Position numbers and translations under genes: made by a program
In this document: piece after piece, positions 33,042 through 42,616 of the stretch
Layout of the letters: each line of letters starts with the position of its first letter
Position numbering within the stretch: position 1 is the first letter of the stretch
NCBI RefSeq assembly: GCF_014648275.1
Contig: NZ_BMQU01000002.1
Location: 310,001-374,000 of the forward strand
DNA: 64,000 nt
Direction of reading: 5' to 3'
Origin: Pseudomonas laurentiana
Lineage (GTDB): Bacteria > Pseudomonadota > Gammaproteobacteria > Pseudomonadales > Pseudomonadaceae
The notes under the pieces: generated by a model
What the model was told of the DNA's origin: nothing
The model's input: only the letters and a program-made list of their open reading frames with translations
Databases searched by the model: none

Positions 33042-35846
33042 ATGTCTCGCTCGAAGCGTTTTGCCTACTCCGCGTCGCCGTCTCTCTTGCCAAGGTCCAG
33101 CCTGCTAACCCTGCTGATGGCGATGCCATGCCTGGCGCAGAGTGCGCCTACAGAAACCACTTCGCACCTGCTGGCGCCTTCGGCACAACGCGCCTACTCG
33201 TTCGACATACCTGCTGGCTCACTGAGCAACGCGCTCATGCTGTTTGCCCGGCAGTCCGGCGTACAAGTCAGTGTCGAGAGTGCATTGCTGCACGGGCTTT
33301 CCTCACGGCCTGTCCATGGTCAGATCGACCTGGAACACGCGCTGGAGCAACTGCTCGCCGGCAGTAACCTTGCCTGGCAACACAGCACCGACAACGCACT
33401 CTCTATCCACCGGCGCGAAGCGGTCGATGTGCTGCAGTTGGACAGCACCCGCGTCGATAGCCAGGCCGCTGAGTACCAGGCTGATCGGACCATCGACCGG
33501 CGGACCATCACATCACTGCCCAGCGGCAACGGTGACATCACCAGCCTGTTGCGAACCAACCCCAGCGTGCAGTTCGACGACGGCCAGCTCACGGGCAAGG
33601 CCCCCGGGGAGATCGGCCCGGCCAACGTCAGTATCAATGGAGCCCGTTACTGGCAGAACCTGTTTGTGGTCGATGGCATGAGCATAAACAACGATATCGA
33701 TCCTGGTTCGACAACCAACAATTATGACCAGGTTGAGGGCCGCAGCCAGGGCCTGGCACTGGACACCGATCTACTGGAAGAGATCAAGGTGTATGACAGC
33801 AACGTGCCGGCTGCCTACGGCGGTTTCAATGGAGGGGTGATTGAGGCCAATACCCGTACCCCCAGCAAAGAACTGCATGGCAAAGTGTCGACCCAAATGA
33901 GCCGCTCATCCTGGACCCGCTATCACCTGGACAAGGACGATCCGGCCCTGGATGAGTTCGAGGCTGGATACGGTACTGGCAATCAACCTGAGTTCGACAA
34001 AGTCATCACCCGCGCCACGCTAGAAGGTCACCTGACCGACACGTTTGGCTTGATGGGCAGTTTTTCGCGCAAGGATTCCACCATTCCGACCCGTACCTTT
34101 GCCCTGAGCCACCATTCGGCGCAAGCCAACGAGGAGCACGAACAGACCCGCCGGATCGACAACTACTTCCTCAAATCGGTCTGGCAGATCAACGATGACT
34201 GGGGCCTGGACGTCAGCCTGACCCATGCGCCGGAAACCGCGCACACCTATGGCAACAATGCGTTGTATTCGGCCAGGGACACCACGGCCGGCGGCAACAG
34301 CATCGCCGCACGGTTGGTGTGGAACGCACCGCTGGCCAGGGTCGAACAGAACCTGAGCTGGAGCCAACTGGAAAACTCCCGCTCATCCGAGTCTGATTAC
34401 CTCATCGCCTGGCGCTCTTCGACCACCAAGAACTGGAGCAACTCGACCACCGCCAGTGAAGGTGGCCTGGGAGACATCGAGCAGGAACAGAACAACCTGA
34501 GCTACAAGCTCAAGGCGGACTGGAACAGCTTCCGCACCTTTAGCCTTGAGCACACGTTGCAAACCGGCCTGGAGCTGTCACACAGCTCAACAGCCTACGA
34601 CCGCTCATCGCCCTATACCAGCTACAGCGTCTCGGGGATGACCAAGACGTCTACCTGTGTTGGCGACGATCCGTTGTGCTCGATCGGCAAGACCGTCAAC
34701 GGCTGGGACGGACAATATGCACGAACCAAAACCGTCACCCAAGGCAAAATAGACTTCGATACCCAGTCCTGGGCGCTGTTCCTTCAAGACGATATGCGCT
34801 GGGGACGCGTGAAGATCAGGCCTGGCGTACGTGTCGACGCCGATGACTACATGAACACCACCACGGTTGCCCCGCGCCTGGCGGTGGAACTGGACGTGTT
34901 TGGCGACGGCCAGACCCGAATCACCGGCGGTGCCAACCGCTATTACGGACGCAACCTCTCCGCCTATCGTCTGCGCGATGGGGTCGCCGCCCTGCAAAGC
35001 TACTACACCCGTGCCAGCCAGACCTCGGAATGGGTCTACACGTCCCGCGTGGCCAACGGCGCCAAATTCAACGAGCTGGATGTACCCTACGACGATGAGT
35101 TGACCCTGGGCCTGACACACATCCAATGGAACACCGAGTTCGCGCTGAAGTACGTCAACCGCAAAGGCCATGACCAGATTTCGCGGGCATGGGGCGCTCA
35201 GATCGGTCAGCCCAGTACCGACACCCACGTACTGGCCAGCAACTACTTCACCTATTACAACGGCGGTGAAAGCGAATCCGACATCTACACCTTGACCATC
35301 ACCCCGCTGCGCGACTTCGCCTTATGGGGCACGCGCAGCAGCGGCCAGTTGGCGCTCGACTGGACCAAGGTGCAAAGCTCAGGCCTGTCCGATTACACCA
35401 CCAGCATTGGCCTGCTGTATGTCGACGATCCGATCATTCAGTACCAGGGCACGTTCATGAACTATTCGGACCGTCCTGCGGAGAACTACAACCGGCCCTG
35501 GACCGTGCGCCTGACCACCCTCACGGAGATTCCCCAACTTAACCTCAACTGGGGCAACTTCCTGCGTTACCGCGATGGTTACCGGCGCATTGCCGGCACC
35601 GGTGAGACGGTCGCTTACAACGGCCAACAGGTGCGCGTCTGGGAAGAAACCGATTACGCCGCCGCACTGACCTGGGACACCCGACTGGCCTGGGAGCTGC
35701 CTACCGCCAAGGATCAGGCACTGTTCGTCAATCTGGATGTCAGCAACCTGCTGGACAAGGCCATCGTCAGCAACACGGACAGTGACGACATTGCCACTTA
35801 CGAGGTGGGCCGCCAGTTCATGGTTGAAGTGGGGTACCGGTTTTGA
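33042..35846 (+). CDS. TonB-dependent outer membrane receptor with N-terminal signalling (STN) domain
   Basis: 934 residues. Signal peptide to about residue 35. An STN domain at about 50-105 (YSFDIPAGSLSNALMLFARQSGVQVSVES) contacts the FecR-type protein, marking a transducing receptor. A plug at about 135-270 contains NVSINGARYWQNLFVVDGMS and AAYGGFNGGVIEANTRTP. A 22-strand barrel ends in the outer membrane signature VEVGYRF. Cysteines in TSTCVGDDPLCSIG suggest a disulfide-locked loop. The ligand is unknown. The MauG-like gene starts within the receptor stop codon, so the two products are made together. AGG lies about 9 bases before the ATG. Confidence 0.92.
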   Translation: MSRSKRFAYSASPSLLPRSSLLTLLMAMPCLAQSAPTETTSHLLAPSAQRAYSFDIPAGSLSNALMLFARQSGVQVSVESALLHGLSSRPVHGQIDLEHALEQLLAGSNLAWQHSTDNALSIHRREAVDVLQLDSTRVDSQAAEYQADRTIDRRTITSLPSGNGDITSLLRTNPSVQFDDGQLTGKAPGEIGPANVSINGARYWQNLFVVDGMSINNDIDPGSTTNNYDQVEGRSQGLALDTDLLEEIKVYDSNVPAAYGGFNGGVIEANTRTPSKELHGKVSTQMSRSSWTRYHLDKDDPALDEFEAGYGTGNQPEFDKVITRATLEGHLTDTFGLMGSFSRKDSTIPTRTFALSHHSAQANEEHEQTRRIDNYFLKSVWQINDDWGLDVSLTHAPETAHTYGNNALYSARDTTAGGNSIAARLVWNAPLARVEQNLSWSQLENSRSSESDYLIAWRSSTTKNWSNSTTASEGGLGDIEQEQNNLSYKLKADWNSFRTFSLEHTLQTGLELSHSSTAYDRSSPYTSYSVSGMTKTSTCVGDDPLCSIGKTVNGWDGQYARTKTVTQGKIDFDTQSWALFLQDDMRWGRVKIRPGVRVDADDYMNTTTVAPRLAVELDVFGDGQTRITGGANRYYGRNLSAYRLRDGVAALQSYYTRASQTSEWVYTSRVANGAKFNELDVPYDDELTLGLTHIQWNTEFALKYVNRKGHDQISRAWGAQIGQPSTDTHVLASNYFTYYNGGESESDIYTLTITPLRDFALWGTRSSGQLALDWTKVQSSGLSDYTTSIGLLYVDDPIIQYQGTFMNYSDRPAENYNRPWTVRLTTLTEIPQLNLNWGNFLRYRDGYRRIAGTGETVAYNGQQVRVWEETDYAAALTWDTRLAWELPTAKDQALFVNLDVSNLLDKAIVSNTDSDDIATYEVGRQFMVEVGYRF

Positions 35847-37012
35847 ATACGCCTGAATACGGTCACCCGTTCGAGCTGAAACGGCAGCTCACGTGCGCCT
35901 TTCTGACCACGGCCTGGCTCGTGACCTTGCCGATGACTGCCAGCCCAGCCGATGCCGCCGAACCCTGCGAAGCCCTGGCAGGAACGCTACCTGCCTACCA
36001 AGCCTGTATCGGTCAGCTGTACCGTAAACCCATCGCGCAATGGCCCGCACCGCAGATTGACCCTGATGTGGCCTGGGAAGAAATGGGCCCCTTGCCTGAA
36101 CGGGCCCCCTCCCCACCGGAAAACCCCTACACACCAGCCAAAGCGGCCTTGGGTGAGCGTCTGTTCAACGACCCGAAACTGTCCCGCTCCGGCCAGATCG
36201 CCTGTGCCTCCTGCCATGAACCTGACGAGGCGTTCGCCGACGGACGCCGGGTATCGTTCGGCCACGACCGCCGAAGCGGTCGGCGCAACGCCCCCAGTGT
36301 GGTGATGAGCGGCTTTACCCACCAGCTGTTCTGGGACGGTCGCAGCGCCAGCCTTGAGGCCCAGGCACTACGCCCCGTCAACGACCACGTCGAGATGGCA
36401 TTCACCACCGATGAACTGCTCTCACGCTTGAACGCTGATGCCGAATACCCCGGTCTCTTTGACCGGGCCTTTGCCAGTAAAGGCCCGGTCACGGCTGAGC
36501 GCATTGCTCAGGCACTCGCCACCTACCAGCGCACGCTGGTCACGGCCACCCGCAACACCGCGTTCGAACAATTCCTGCGCGGCCGCCCACAACGCATGAA
36601 CGACGAGCAGCTGCATGGTCTGCACCTGTTCCGTACACAGGCACGCTGCATGAACTGCCATTTCGGCCCAAGCCTGAGTGATGACCAGTTCCACAACCTG
36701 GGGCTGACCTATTACGGCCGCACGTATCAAGACCTGGGGCGCTACGAAGTGACGGGCAATGTGGAGGATGTCGGTGCCTTTCGCACCCCGTCACTGCGCC
36801 TGCTAAGCAAGACCGCACCGTGGATGCACAATGGCCTGTTCGTCAACCTGGAGGGCACTATCGCCCTGTACAACACCGGCATGCCTCGCCCACAGCCTGC
36901 CGGGCAACAGAAAAACGATCCGCTCTTTCCCAAGACCAGTGAGCGCCTGAAGCCGTTGGGGCTGGACATGAACGAACGCCGGGCACTGATGCGCTTTCTC
37001 GAAACACTGTGA
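35843..37012 (+). CDS. Di-heme c-type cytochrome peroxidase of the MauG/CcpA superfamily
   Basis: 389 residues, exported (hydrophobic stretch 17-33, cleavage near AADAAE). Two heme c sites, CASCH at 121-125 and CMNCH at 269-273, an inter-heme Trp region (QLFWDGR) and APWMHNG at 326-331 follow the bacterial di-heme peroxidase/MauG layout. Such proteins reduce peroxide or oxidise protein side chains, as MbnH does in methanobactin loci. The start is TTG at 35843, within the receptor stop (TTGA), with GTGGGG about 9 bases upstream; no other in-frame start precedes the signal peptide. Coupling to a TonB receptor implies a role in handling the imported metal complex. Substrate unknown. Confidence 0.88.
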   Translation: MNTPEYGHPFELKRQLTCAFLTTAWLVTLPMTASPADAAEPCEALAGTLPAYQACIGQLYRKPIAQWPAPQIDPDVAWEEMGPLPERAPSPPENPYTPAKAALGERLFNDPKLSRSGQIACASCHEPDEAFADGRRVSFGHDRRSGRRNAPSVVMSGFTHQLFWDGRSASLEAQALRPVNDHVEMAFTTDELLSRLNADAEYPGLFDRAFASKGPVTAERIAQALATYQRTLVTATRNTAFEQFLRGRPQRMNDEQLHGLHLFRTQARCMNCHFGPSLSDDQFHNLGLTYYGRTYQDLGRYEVTGNVEDVGAFRTPSLRLLSKTAPWMHNGLFVNLEGTIALYNTGMPRPQPAGQQKNDPLFPKTSERLKPLGLDMNERRALMRFLETL

Positions 37013-37044
37013 AACCGTCGGCTGCCCAGTCCTGCGGCCAGGCA

Positions 37045-37485
37045 TCACCAGCTCAGCAGGAACATGGCCTTGGCGAGAAACAGAATGCCGAGCATGTGCA
37101 GCAACACACTAAGGTGAAGCCGCCGTGACCGTGATGCGGTCATGCGGCCAGTACGCATCAGGTACACCACGCAGATGAACTGAACGAGGATACTCACGGC
37201 CAGGCCGATTTTCAGCGCCATCATGGTGCCGAGGCTACTGGCCAGGGGGTTATGCAGCACCGCTCGATACTGCCAGGCCAAACCCAGGCCAGCACCGTAG
37301 AGCACGGGTATCACCCAGCGCATGACACTGCGCGCGCGGGTGCCCAGCACGTTGGACAGTTGCTCACGTGACGCTGGCGCCAACTGTCGGGCCGAGCGAC
37401 TGAGGATCATCACCTCGAAGAAAACACCGCCAATGAAGAACGCTGCCGCCGTCAGGTGGACAAACTTCAACAACAGATAACTCAT
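37045..37485 (-). CDS. Small CopD-like integral membrane protein
   Basis: 146 residues with four predicted helices (about 5-25, 50-75, 85-108, 122-143) and histidines in the first and last ones (LKFVHLTAAAFFIGG, RLHLSVLLHMLG). It resembles CopD or DUF2269-type proteins, which may bind heme or copper. ATG 37485 has GGAG 8 bases upstream. It starts 10 bases after the nnrS stop, so the two form an operon. Its 3' end converges on the di-heme gene. A metal or nitric-oxide link is inferred from the neighbour. Confidence 0.75.
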   Translation of the reverse strand: MSYLLLKFVHLTAAAFFIGGVFFEVMILSRSARQLAPASREQLSNVLGTRARSVMRWVIPVLYGAGLGLAWQYRAVLHNPLASSLGTMMALKIGLAVSILVQFICVVYLMRTGRMTASRSRRLHLSVLLHMLGILFLAKAMFLLSW

Positions 37486-37495
37486 ACCGTCTCCA

Positions 37496-38683
37496 TCAGC
37501 CTGGATGGCCATCAGCGCGAGTGCGCCAGAGCATGGGCGCATAGCAGAAAAGATACTGGGCAAATGCCCCCGTCCAACAGGCTGCCGCGAGCCACAGTGC
37601 CAGCGGGTGCCAGAAGCCGACCGCCAATACGCGGAACAGGCCGCCCAGGTTGAGCAGCACAAATGCCCAGGCGAAACCGTGTGGCAGCACCAGCGGACGC
37701 CCGGTATGACCCAGCGAGACACGCGCCAGCATGGCCAGGATCAACCCGCCCAGGGCGCCGACCGTGACCCCGTGCAACGCCTGGCTTGCACTGCCGAGCA
37801 AGCCGAAGTGCCAAAGCGCCATGCCAATACAGGCCATTGCCAACCAGGCATACGCCACATGCAGTGACCACAACAACGGCACCTTCAGCATGCCGCGATC
37901 AAACCAGCGCACCAGGCGAGTACCGTGCCCCGTGGCCAAGGCGACAAAGACCAGCCCCAGCCAGGCATGCACCTGCAGCGCGATTCCCAACGCATACAGC
38001 ATCGCCAGCGAAACCGTGACAATCAACAACGCCCAGTCCAGCCAGGCCCACGGCTGAACGGCAGCCGCACGCCCAAGCCCCCGTTGAGTAAAGAATGGGA
38101 TCACCCGGCCCCCGATCAAACCCATCATGGCGGCGACCAGCCAGACTGCCGCCCAGACGCCTTGTCGCTGCAAACCGTCGTTTGCCTGCTGTAACCCGAG
38201 CTGCGTCAACAGGTCGGCGCCCATCAGCAGCACCAGGACCGCCACAATGGGGTAGTTACGGGTTTGCCGTACCGCCCAGAGGTGATGAGCCATGACCACG
38301 GCCACGCTGGCGAAGAACATCAGGTTGGCCGTCATCAGCACCAGTGGCGAACCCGTCCACCATGCCAGCCGTGCCGCCAACCAGACCACCACCAGCACAC
38401 CGAGGGGCGTGCCAGACACGCCGGGACGCCCGGTCCACGTCTGTACCGCCGTCAGCAGAAAGCCGGCAATGATCGCTCCGGCGAAACCGAAGACCAGTTC
38501 ATGTCGATGCCACGCCAGCCAACCGCCCAGAGGCTGCGCTGTAACGGCATAGCCCTGCAAGGCGAAGATCCATAGCGGAATCGCCAAGGCGGCCAACAGG
38601 CTGCCCAGCAGAAAAAAAGGCCGAAAGCCCAAGCGCAACACGGGCCACGTGCTCATGGCCTGGCGTTTATCGAGAATCTGCAT
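37496..38683 (-). CDS. nnrS: NnrS family protein
   Basis: 395 residues, about 12 helices, with the family signatures LRLGFRPFFLLGSL at the N-terminus, WHRHELVFGFAGAIIAGFLLTAVQTWTG, GGRVIPFFTQRGL and ARVSLGHTGRPL. NnrS proteins are heme- and copper-containing membrane proteins induced by nitric oxide that protect against nitrosative stress. ATG 38683 has GGAG 8 bases upstream; an earlier in-frame ATG lacks one. First gene of an operon with the CopD-like protein. A half-conserved ANR/DNR-type site lies at 38746-38759. Confidence 0.9.
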   Translation of the reverse strand: MQILDKRQAMSTWPVLRLGFRPFFLLGSLLAALAIPLWIFALQGYAVTAQPLGGWLAWHRHELVFGFAGAIIAGFLLTAVQTWTGRPGVSGTPLGVLVVVWLAARLAWWTGSPLVLMTANLMFFASVAVVMAHHLWAVRQTRNYPIVAVLVLLMGADLLTQLGLQQANDGLQRQGVWAAVWLVAAMMGLIGGRVIPFFTQRGLGRAAAVQPWAWLDWALLIVTVSLAMLYALGIALQVHAWLGLVFVALATGHGTRLVRWFDRGMLKVPLLWSLHVAYAWLAMACIGMALWHFGLLGSASQALHGVTVGALGGLILAMLARVSLGHTGRPLVLPHGFAWAFVLLNLGGLFRVLAVGFWHPLALWLAAACWTGAFAQYLFCYAPMLWRTRADGHPG

Positions 38684-38745
38684 GGTTTCTCCGGGAGACA
38701 GGCCACTCATCCACGTCAGTCTTGCAGTTCTATGCCCACGTCGCC

Positions 38746-38759
38746 ATGACGAACATCAA
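38746..38759 (-). promoter_or_regulatory. Weak ANR/DNR (FNR-type) site upstream of nnrS
   Basis: On the minus strand TTGAT-GTTC-GTCAT: the first half matches TTGAT-N4-ATCAA fully, the second only at 3 of 5. It lies about 63 bases before the nnrS start. Listed because nnrS genes are usually under such regulators; the match alone is poor. Confidence 0.25.
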
Positions 38760-38870
38760 GTATCAGGCCACTGCCCCCACCATCAGCCCCCTCGCTTTAC
38801 CCGACCTGGCGGCAACCTTGAGCATCAGCGCCTATAGTCCATTCTCTTATCGCTGACAGGGAGGCGTGCG

Positions 38871-41771
38871 ATGCCATCGCGTCGAATTCCACTTTACGTC
38901 CATATCGCCTATCTGTTCGTCGGCTTGCTGCTGACCTTTGCCATTGTCAGCAATGGCTATCAGTTCCTGCAGAACCGCGAACAGATGGTCAATGGCGCGA
39001 AAAAACACTTTGAACTGGTCCGCCAGCTCGCGCTTTCCGAACTGGACGCCCTCTATCGGCCAACGGTAAGCACGGTGTCATTGTTGGCCCATCAGCGCCT
39101 GATGCGGGCGCAGACGGTTGAAGCGCGGCTCGATAGCCTGCAGTTCCTGGTGGCAGCCCTGGATAGCCAGCCGGCCTTGACCTCACTGTACATGGGCTAC
39201 GACACGGGCGACTTTTTCATGATCCGCCCCTGGCGCGATGAAGCTGCACTGATTCCCCTGTTCAACCCTCCCGCTGGCACACGATGGATCGTGCAGAGTA
39301 TCCAGGTGATTGACGGCCAGACGGTAGGCGAGCATCTGTTTATTGGTGCGGACTTTCAGGTCATAGAGCGGCGAGCGCGGCCAGACTACCGCTACGATCC
39401 TCGTAGCCGCCCGTGGTTTGTCTCCGCCAAAGAGCGCGGTGGCCTGTACGTCACCGACCCCTACCTGTTTTTCTCCACAGGGCAACCCGGCGTGTCCTTC
39501 GCTCACCCGACCGAAAATGGCAGCGGCGTTGCCGGCGCAGACATCACCCTGAACTCACTGAACGCCCTGCTGCTGGCGCTTAAAGCCACCCCAGACAGCC
39601 GCATTGCCTTGCTCAATGCCAAGGATGAAGTGCTGAGCTGGCAAAAAGGCGCCCCGCAGATGATGGATGCCGGCGCGGGCAAACTACGGTTGCCACATCT
39701 GGACGAGTTGCAGGCGCCGATACTGCAGCGCCTGGTCAACACGCTGAACCAAGCCGCAGAGGACAGCCTGAGCTTTCAGACTGCGGGAGATGACTGGCAA
39801 GGCATCCGCATTGCCCTGCCCACCGTTGGCGGGCAAACCTTGACGCTGTTGATGGCATCGCCCTACCGCGAGTTGTTGGCGGACGCTATCGCACTGCGCA
39901 ACCGCGGCATGCTGATTGCCTTGGTGTTGCTTGCCCTCGGTGTACTGATGGCCTTGGCCATGGCACGCCTGGCGTCCAGACCCTTGCAAGCCTTGACCGT
40001 CGAGGCGGCGAAGATCGAGCACTTCAACTTCGACGAGCCGATCGAAGTGGAGTCGCAGATTGCCGAGGTGGTCGACCTGTCCCGGGCCATGGGCAGCATG
40101 AAAAACACCATCCACCGCTTCCTTGAACTATCGATTGCCCTGTCCAGCGAGACCAATTTTCAACAGTTGCTGGCCCATCTAGTGCGTGAAATGCAGGAAA
40201 TCACCAACGCCGAGGTCAGCCTGATCTACCTGGCAGATGCCGATGCCACTCGCCTGCAACTGGCGCGAGCCCACTGTCGTAGCGGCCTGCTCGACGTCGA
40301 GCCCGGCACTGATATCGACCTTGCCGTGGCCGAGGATCACCCGCTAGTGCGGGCCATGCATGAAGCCAGGCCCTGTTCACTGTCGACCGAAGTGCTGCAG
40401 CGCCACTTCCCCCAGTTCAGCGGCATCAACCCGCCCTCGTCGTTGTGGGTGCTGCCATTGAAAAACCGAGCGGGCCATCTGCTTGGCGCACTGGCATTGC
40501 TCGTCGACGAACAGCAACACCCACTCAGCCCGGAACTGATGGCCTTTGTCGAGGCACTGTCCACGACCTCGGCGGTGGCGCTGAACACCCAGCGTCTGGT
40601 CGATGAGCAGAAGGTTCTGCTGGAAGCGTTCATTCAGTTGATCGCCGGTGCGATCGATGCAAAGAGCCCCTACACCGGCGGGCACTGCCAGCGTGTGCCC
40701 GAGTTGACCAAGATGCTCGCACGCGCCGCCTGTGCCGAACGCAGCGGACCGTTCGCGGCATTCAACCTCAGCGAGGATGAATGGGAAGAACTGCACATTG
40801 CAGCCTGGTTGCACGACTGCGGCAAAGTCACGACACCTGAGTACGTGGTGGACAAAGCGACCAAACTGGAAACCCTGCATGATCGTATCCATGAAATACG
40901 CATGCGCTTTGAAGTGCTCAAGCGCGACGCTGAGCTGGCCTGCTGGAAGGCAATCGCTGCCGGTGGCGATACTGGGCCGCTGCAGACCGCACTGGACGAG
41001 CAGTTGCGTGAGCTGGACGAGGAATTCGCCTTCGTTGCCGAGTGCAATGAAGGCGGCGAGTTCATGGCGCCAGAGCGTGTCGAGCGGCTACAACGCATCG
41101 CCGCACGCACCTGGCGCCGTACCCTGTCCGATCGCATTGGCATTTCCCATGAGGAGAAAGCACGCAAGAACCTCACCCCGGAGCCAGCACTGCCCGTCGA
41201 CGAGCCGCTGCTGGCCGACAAGCCCGAACACATCTTCCCGCGCGGGCCGCGCGAACAGATGCCTGCAGACAACCCCTGGGGGTTCAAGGTCAAGGTGCCC
41301 GAACACCTGTACAACCGTGGCGAACTCTACAACCTCAGCATTGGCCGAGGTACCCTCGTCGAGGAGGAGCGCTACAAGATCAACGAGCACATCATCCAGA
41401 CCCTGATCATGCTGGATAAACTGCCGTTTCCACGGCACCTGCGACGGGTGCCGGAAATTGCTGGCGGCCATCACGAGAAAATGGACGGCACGGGCTACCC
41501 CAAGGGCCTGACACGCGACCAGATGAGCATACCCGCCAGGATGATGGCCATAGCCGATATCTTCGAGGCACTCACCGCCGTCGACCGTCCCTACAAACAG
41601 GGCAAGACCCTGTCCGAGGCGATCAGGATCATGGGCTTCATGCGCAAGGACCAGCACATCGATGCCGAGCTGTTCTCACTGTTCCTGCGCTCAGGTACCT
41701 ATCGCACGTACGCCGAACGCTACATGCCCCCGGCGCTGATTGATGAGGTGGACATCGCCGCCTACCTGTAG
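38871..41771 (+). CDS. Membrane HD-GYP c-di-GMP phosphodiesterase with dCache, HAMP and GAF domains
   Basis: 966 residues. Helix at about 8-27, periplasmic dCache sensor to about 340 (YRYDPRSRPWFVSAKERGGLYVTDPYLFFSTG), second helix about 343-363, HAMP to about 420, GAF about 420-580, then the HD-GYP region. The HD pair is H648-D649 in LHDCGKVTTPEY and the GYP motif lies in HHEKMDGTGYPKG from 867. About 219 residues separate these, far more than in a standard HD-GYP domain, so a large helical insertion sits in the catalytic domain. It should degrade c-di-GMP in response to a periplasmic ligand. GGGAGG precedes the ATG. The gene stands alone. Confidence 0.92.
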   Translation: MPSRRIPLYVHIAYLFVGLLLTFAIVSNGYQFLQNREQMVNGAKKHFELVRQLALSELDALYRPTVSTVSLLAHQRLMRAQTVEARLDSLQFLVAALDSQPALTSLYMGYDTGDFFMIRPWRDEAALIPLFNPPAGTRWIVQSIQVIDGQTVGEHLFIGADFQVIERRARPDYRYDPRSRPWFVSAKERGGLYVTDPYLFFSTGQPGVSFAHPTENGSGVAGADITLNSLNALLLALKATPDSRIALLNAKDEVLSWQKGAPQMMDAGAGKLRLPHLDELQAPILQRLVNTLNQAAEDSLSFQTAGDDWQGIRIALPTVGGQTLTLLMASPYRELLADAIALRNRGMLIALVLLALGVLMALAMARLASRPLQALTVEAAKIEHFNFDEPIEVESQIAEVVDLSRAMGSMKNTIHRFLELSIALSSETNFQQLLAHLVREMQEITNAEVSLIYLADADATRLQLARAHCRSGLLDVEPGTDIDLAVAEDHPLVRAMHEARPCSLSTEVLQRHFPQFSGINPPSSLWVLPLKNRAGHLLGALALLVDEQQHPLSPELMAFVEALSTTSAVALNTQRLVDEQKVLLEAFIQLIAGAIDAKSPYTGGHCQRVPELTKMLARAACAERSGPFAAFNLSEDEWEELHIAAWLHDCGKVTTPEYVVDKATKLETLHDRIHEIRMRFEVLKRDAELACWKAIAAGGDTGPLQTALDEQLRELDEEFAFVAECNEGGEFMAPERVERLQRIAARTWRRTLSDRIGISHEEKARKNLTPEPALPVDEPLLADKPEHIFPRGPREQMPADNPWGFKVKVPEHLYNRGELYNLSIGRGTLVEEERYKINEHIIQTLIMLDKLPFPRHLRRVPEIAGGHHEKMDGTGYPKGLTRDQMSIPARMMAIADIFEALTAVDRPYKQGKTLSEAIRIMGFMRKDQHIDAELFSLFLRSGTYRTYAERYMPPALIDEVDIAAYL

Positions 41772-41781
41772 CCGTTGGCGT

Positions 41782-42468
41782 CTAGACGGAAATCCCTGCC
41801 TGCTGTACGAAGGCAAGGGCCTGACGGGTCAGTTGATCGAGGTGTCGGTCACGCTGCTTTTCCGCGTCCACCATTGCTTTCTTGCCCTGTTGCTGGAGCA
41901 GGTAGGTGTGTATCTGGCGTACCTCCACGGAGCGGTAAATCGGCGCGACATCCAGCACCGCAAACTGTCCGTGAGTCCGGTAATCACGGGTGTTCATCAG
42001 CACCTGCGGGCCACGCACACCGATGACCTGAAACCCCATCGACTCAAAGCACGGCACCTTGCCAGTAACGCACGCCAGCTCGGCATGGGGGTATCGGCCG
42101 AGCATGGCCTGTACCATCGACCGGGCAATCCCCTGACGCCGGTGGCTGAGCGACACCGCCATGTAGGCCAGCGAGCAGGCTTCGGGATCGCCCGTGGCAG
42201 GCAAATACAGTAGAAAGCCGACAACCGTTGCCGGGTCGTCGGCATCCAGGGCCACGATCAATTCGACAGGCATCTCCCTGGAACCGTCCATCGCCTCCAG
42301 ATAAAGATGAACCTCGTAGCCGACACCGTATTGGTAGAGCCGGTAAAGCGGGTTGCTCGGCGCAATGGCCACCGCGCTGATGTCCGTGACGTAATCGACG
42401 ACCATCTGCATGATCTGGCTTCTGATCGCCTCGGGGGGTGGGCTTTCAAGGCGGGTGACAGTGAACAT
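41782..42468 (-). CDS. GNAT family N-acetyltransferase
   Basis: 228 residues. The acetyl-CoA motif A is visible as AYMAVSLSHRRQGIARSMVQAML around 102-124, followed by HAELACVTGKVPCFESMGFQVIG, the usual motif B region. About 70 residues after the GNAT core (YRSVEVRQIHTYLLQQQGKKAMVDAEKQRDRHLDQL) form a charged helical tail. Substrate unknown. It lies convergent with the HD-GYP gene (10-base gap) and downstream of the lipase effector on the same strand, about 150 bases away. GGAG precedes the ATG by about 11 bases. Confidence 0.85.
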   Translation of the reverse strand: MFTVTRLESPPPEAIRSQIMQMVVDYVTDISAVAIAPSNPLYRLYQYGVGYEVHLYLEAMDGSREMPVELIVALDADDPATVVGFLLYLPATGDPEACSLAYMAVSLSHRRQGIARSMVQAMLGRYPHAELACVTGKVPCFESMGFQVIGVRGPQVLMNTRDYRTHGQFAVLDVAPIYRSVEVRQIHTYLLQQQGKKAMVDAEKQRDRHLDQLTRQALAFVQQAGISV

Positions 42469-42616
42469 TGTGTTTCGAACTCCGGGACTAAGGCCTGCCC
42501 AAAGCCTGGGGGTTGGCGCTGGGGGTCATATGATAACGCGTGTTTGCGCCGCTGAGCTGCTGCATGGCTCTGCGCCAATGATGAGGGGGTATCCGTGCGC
42601 CGGCACACCCAGGTAT

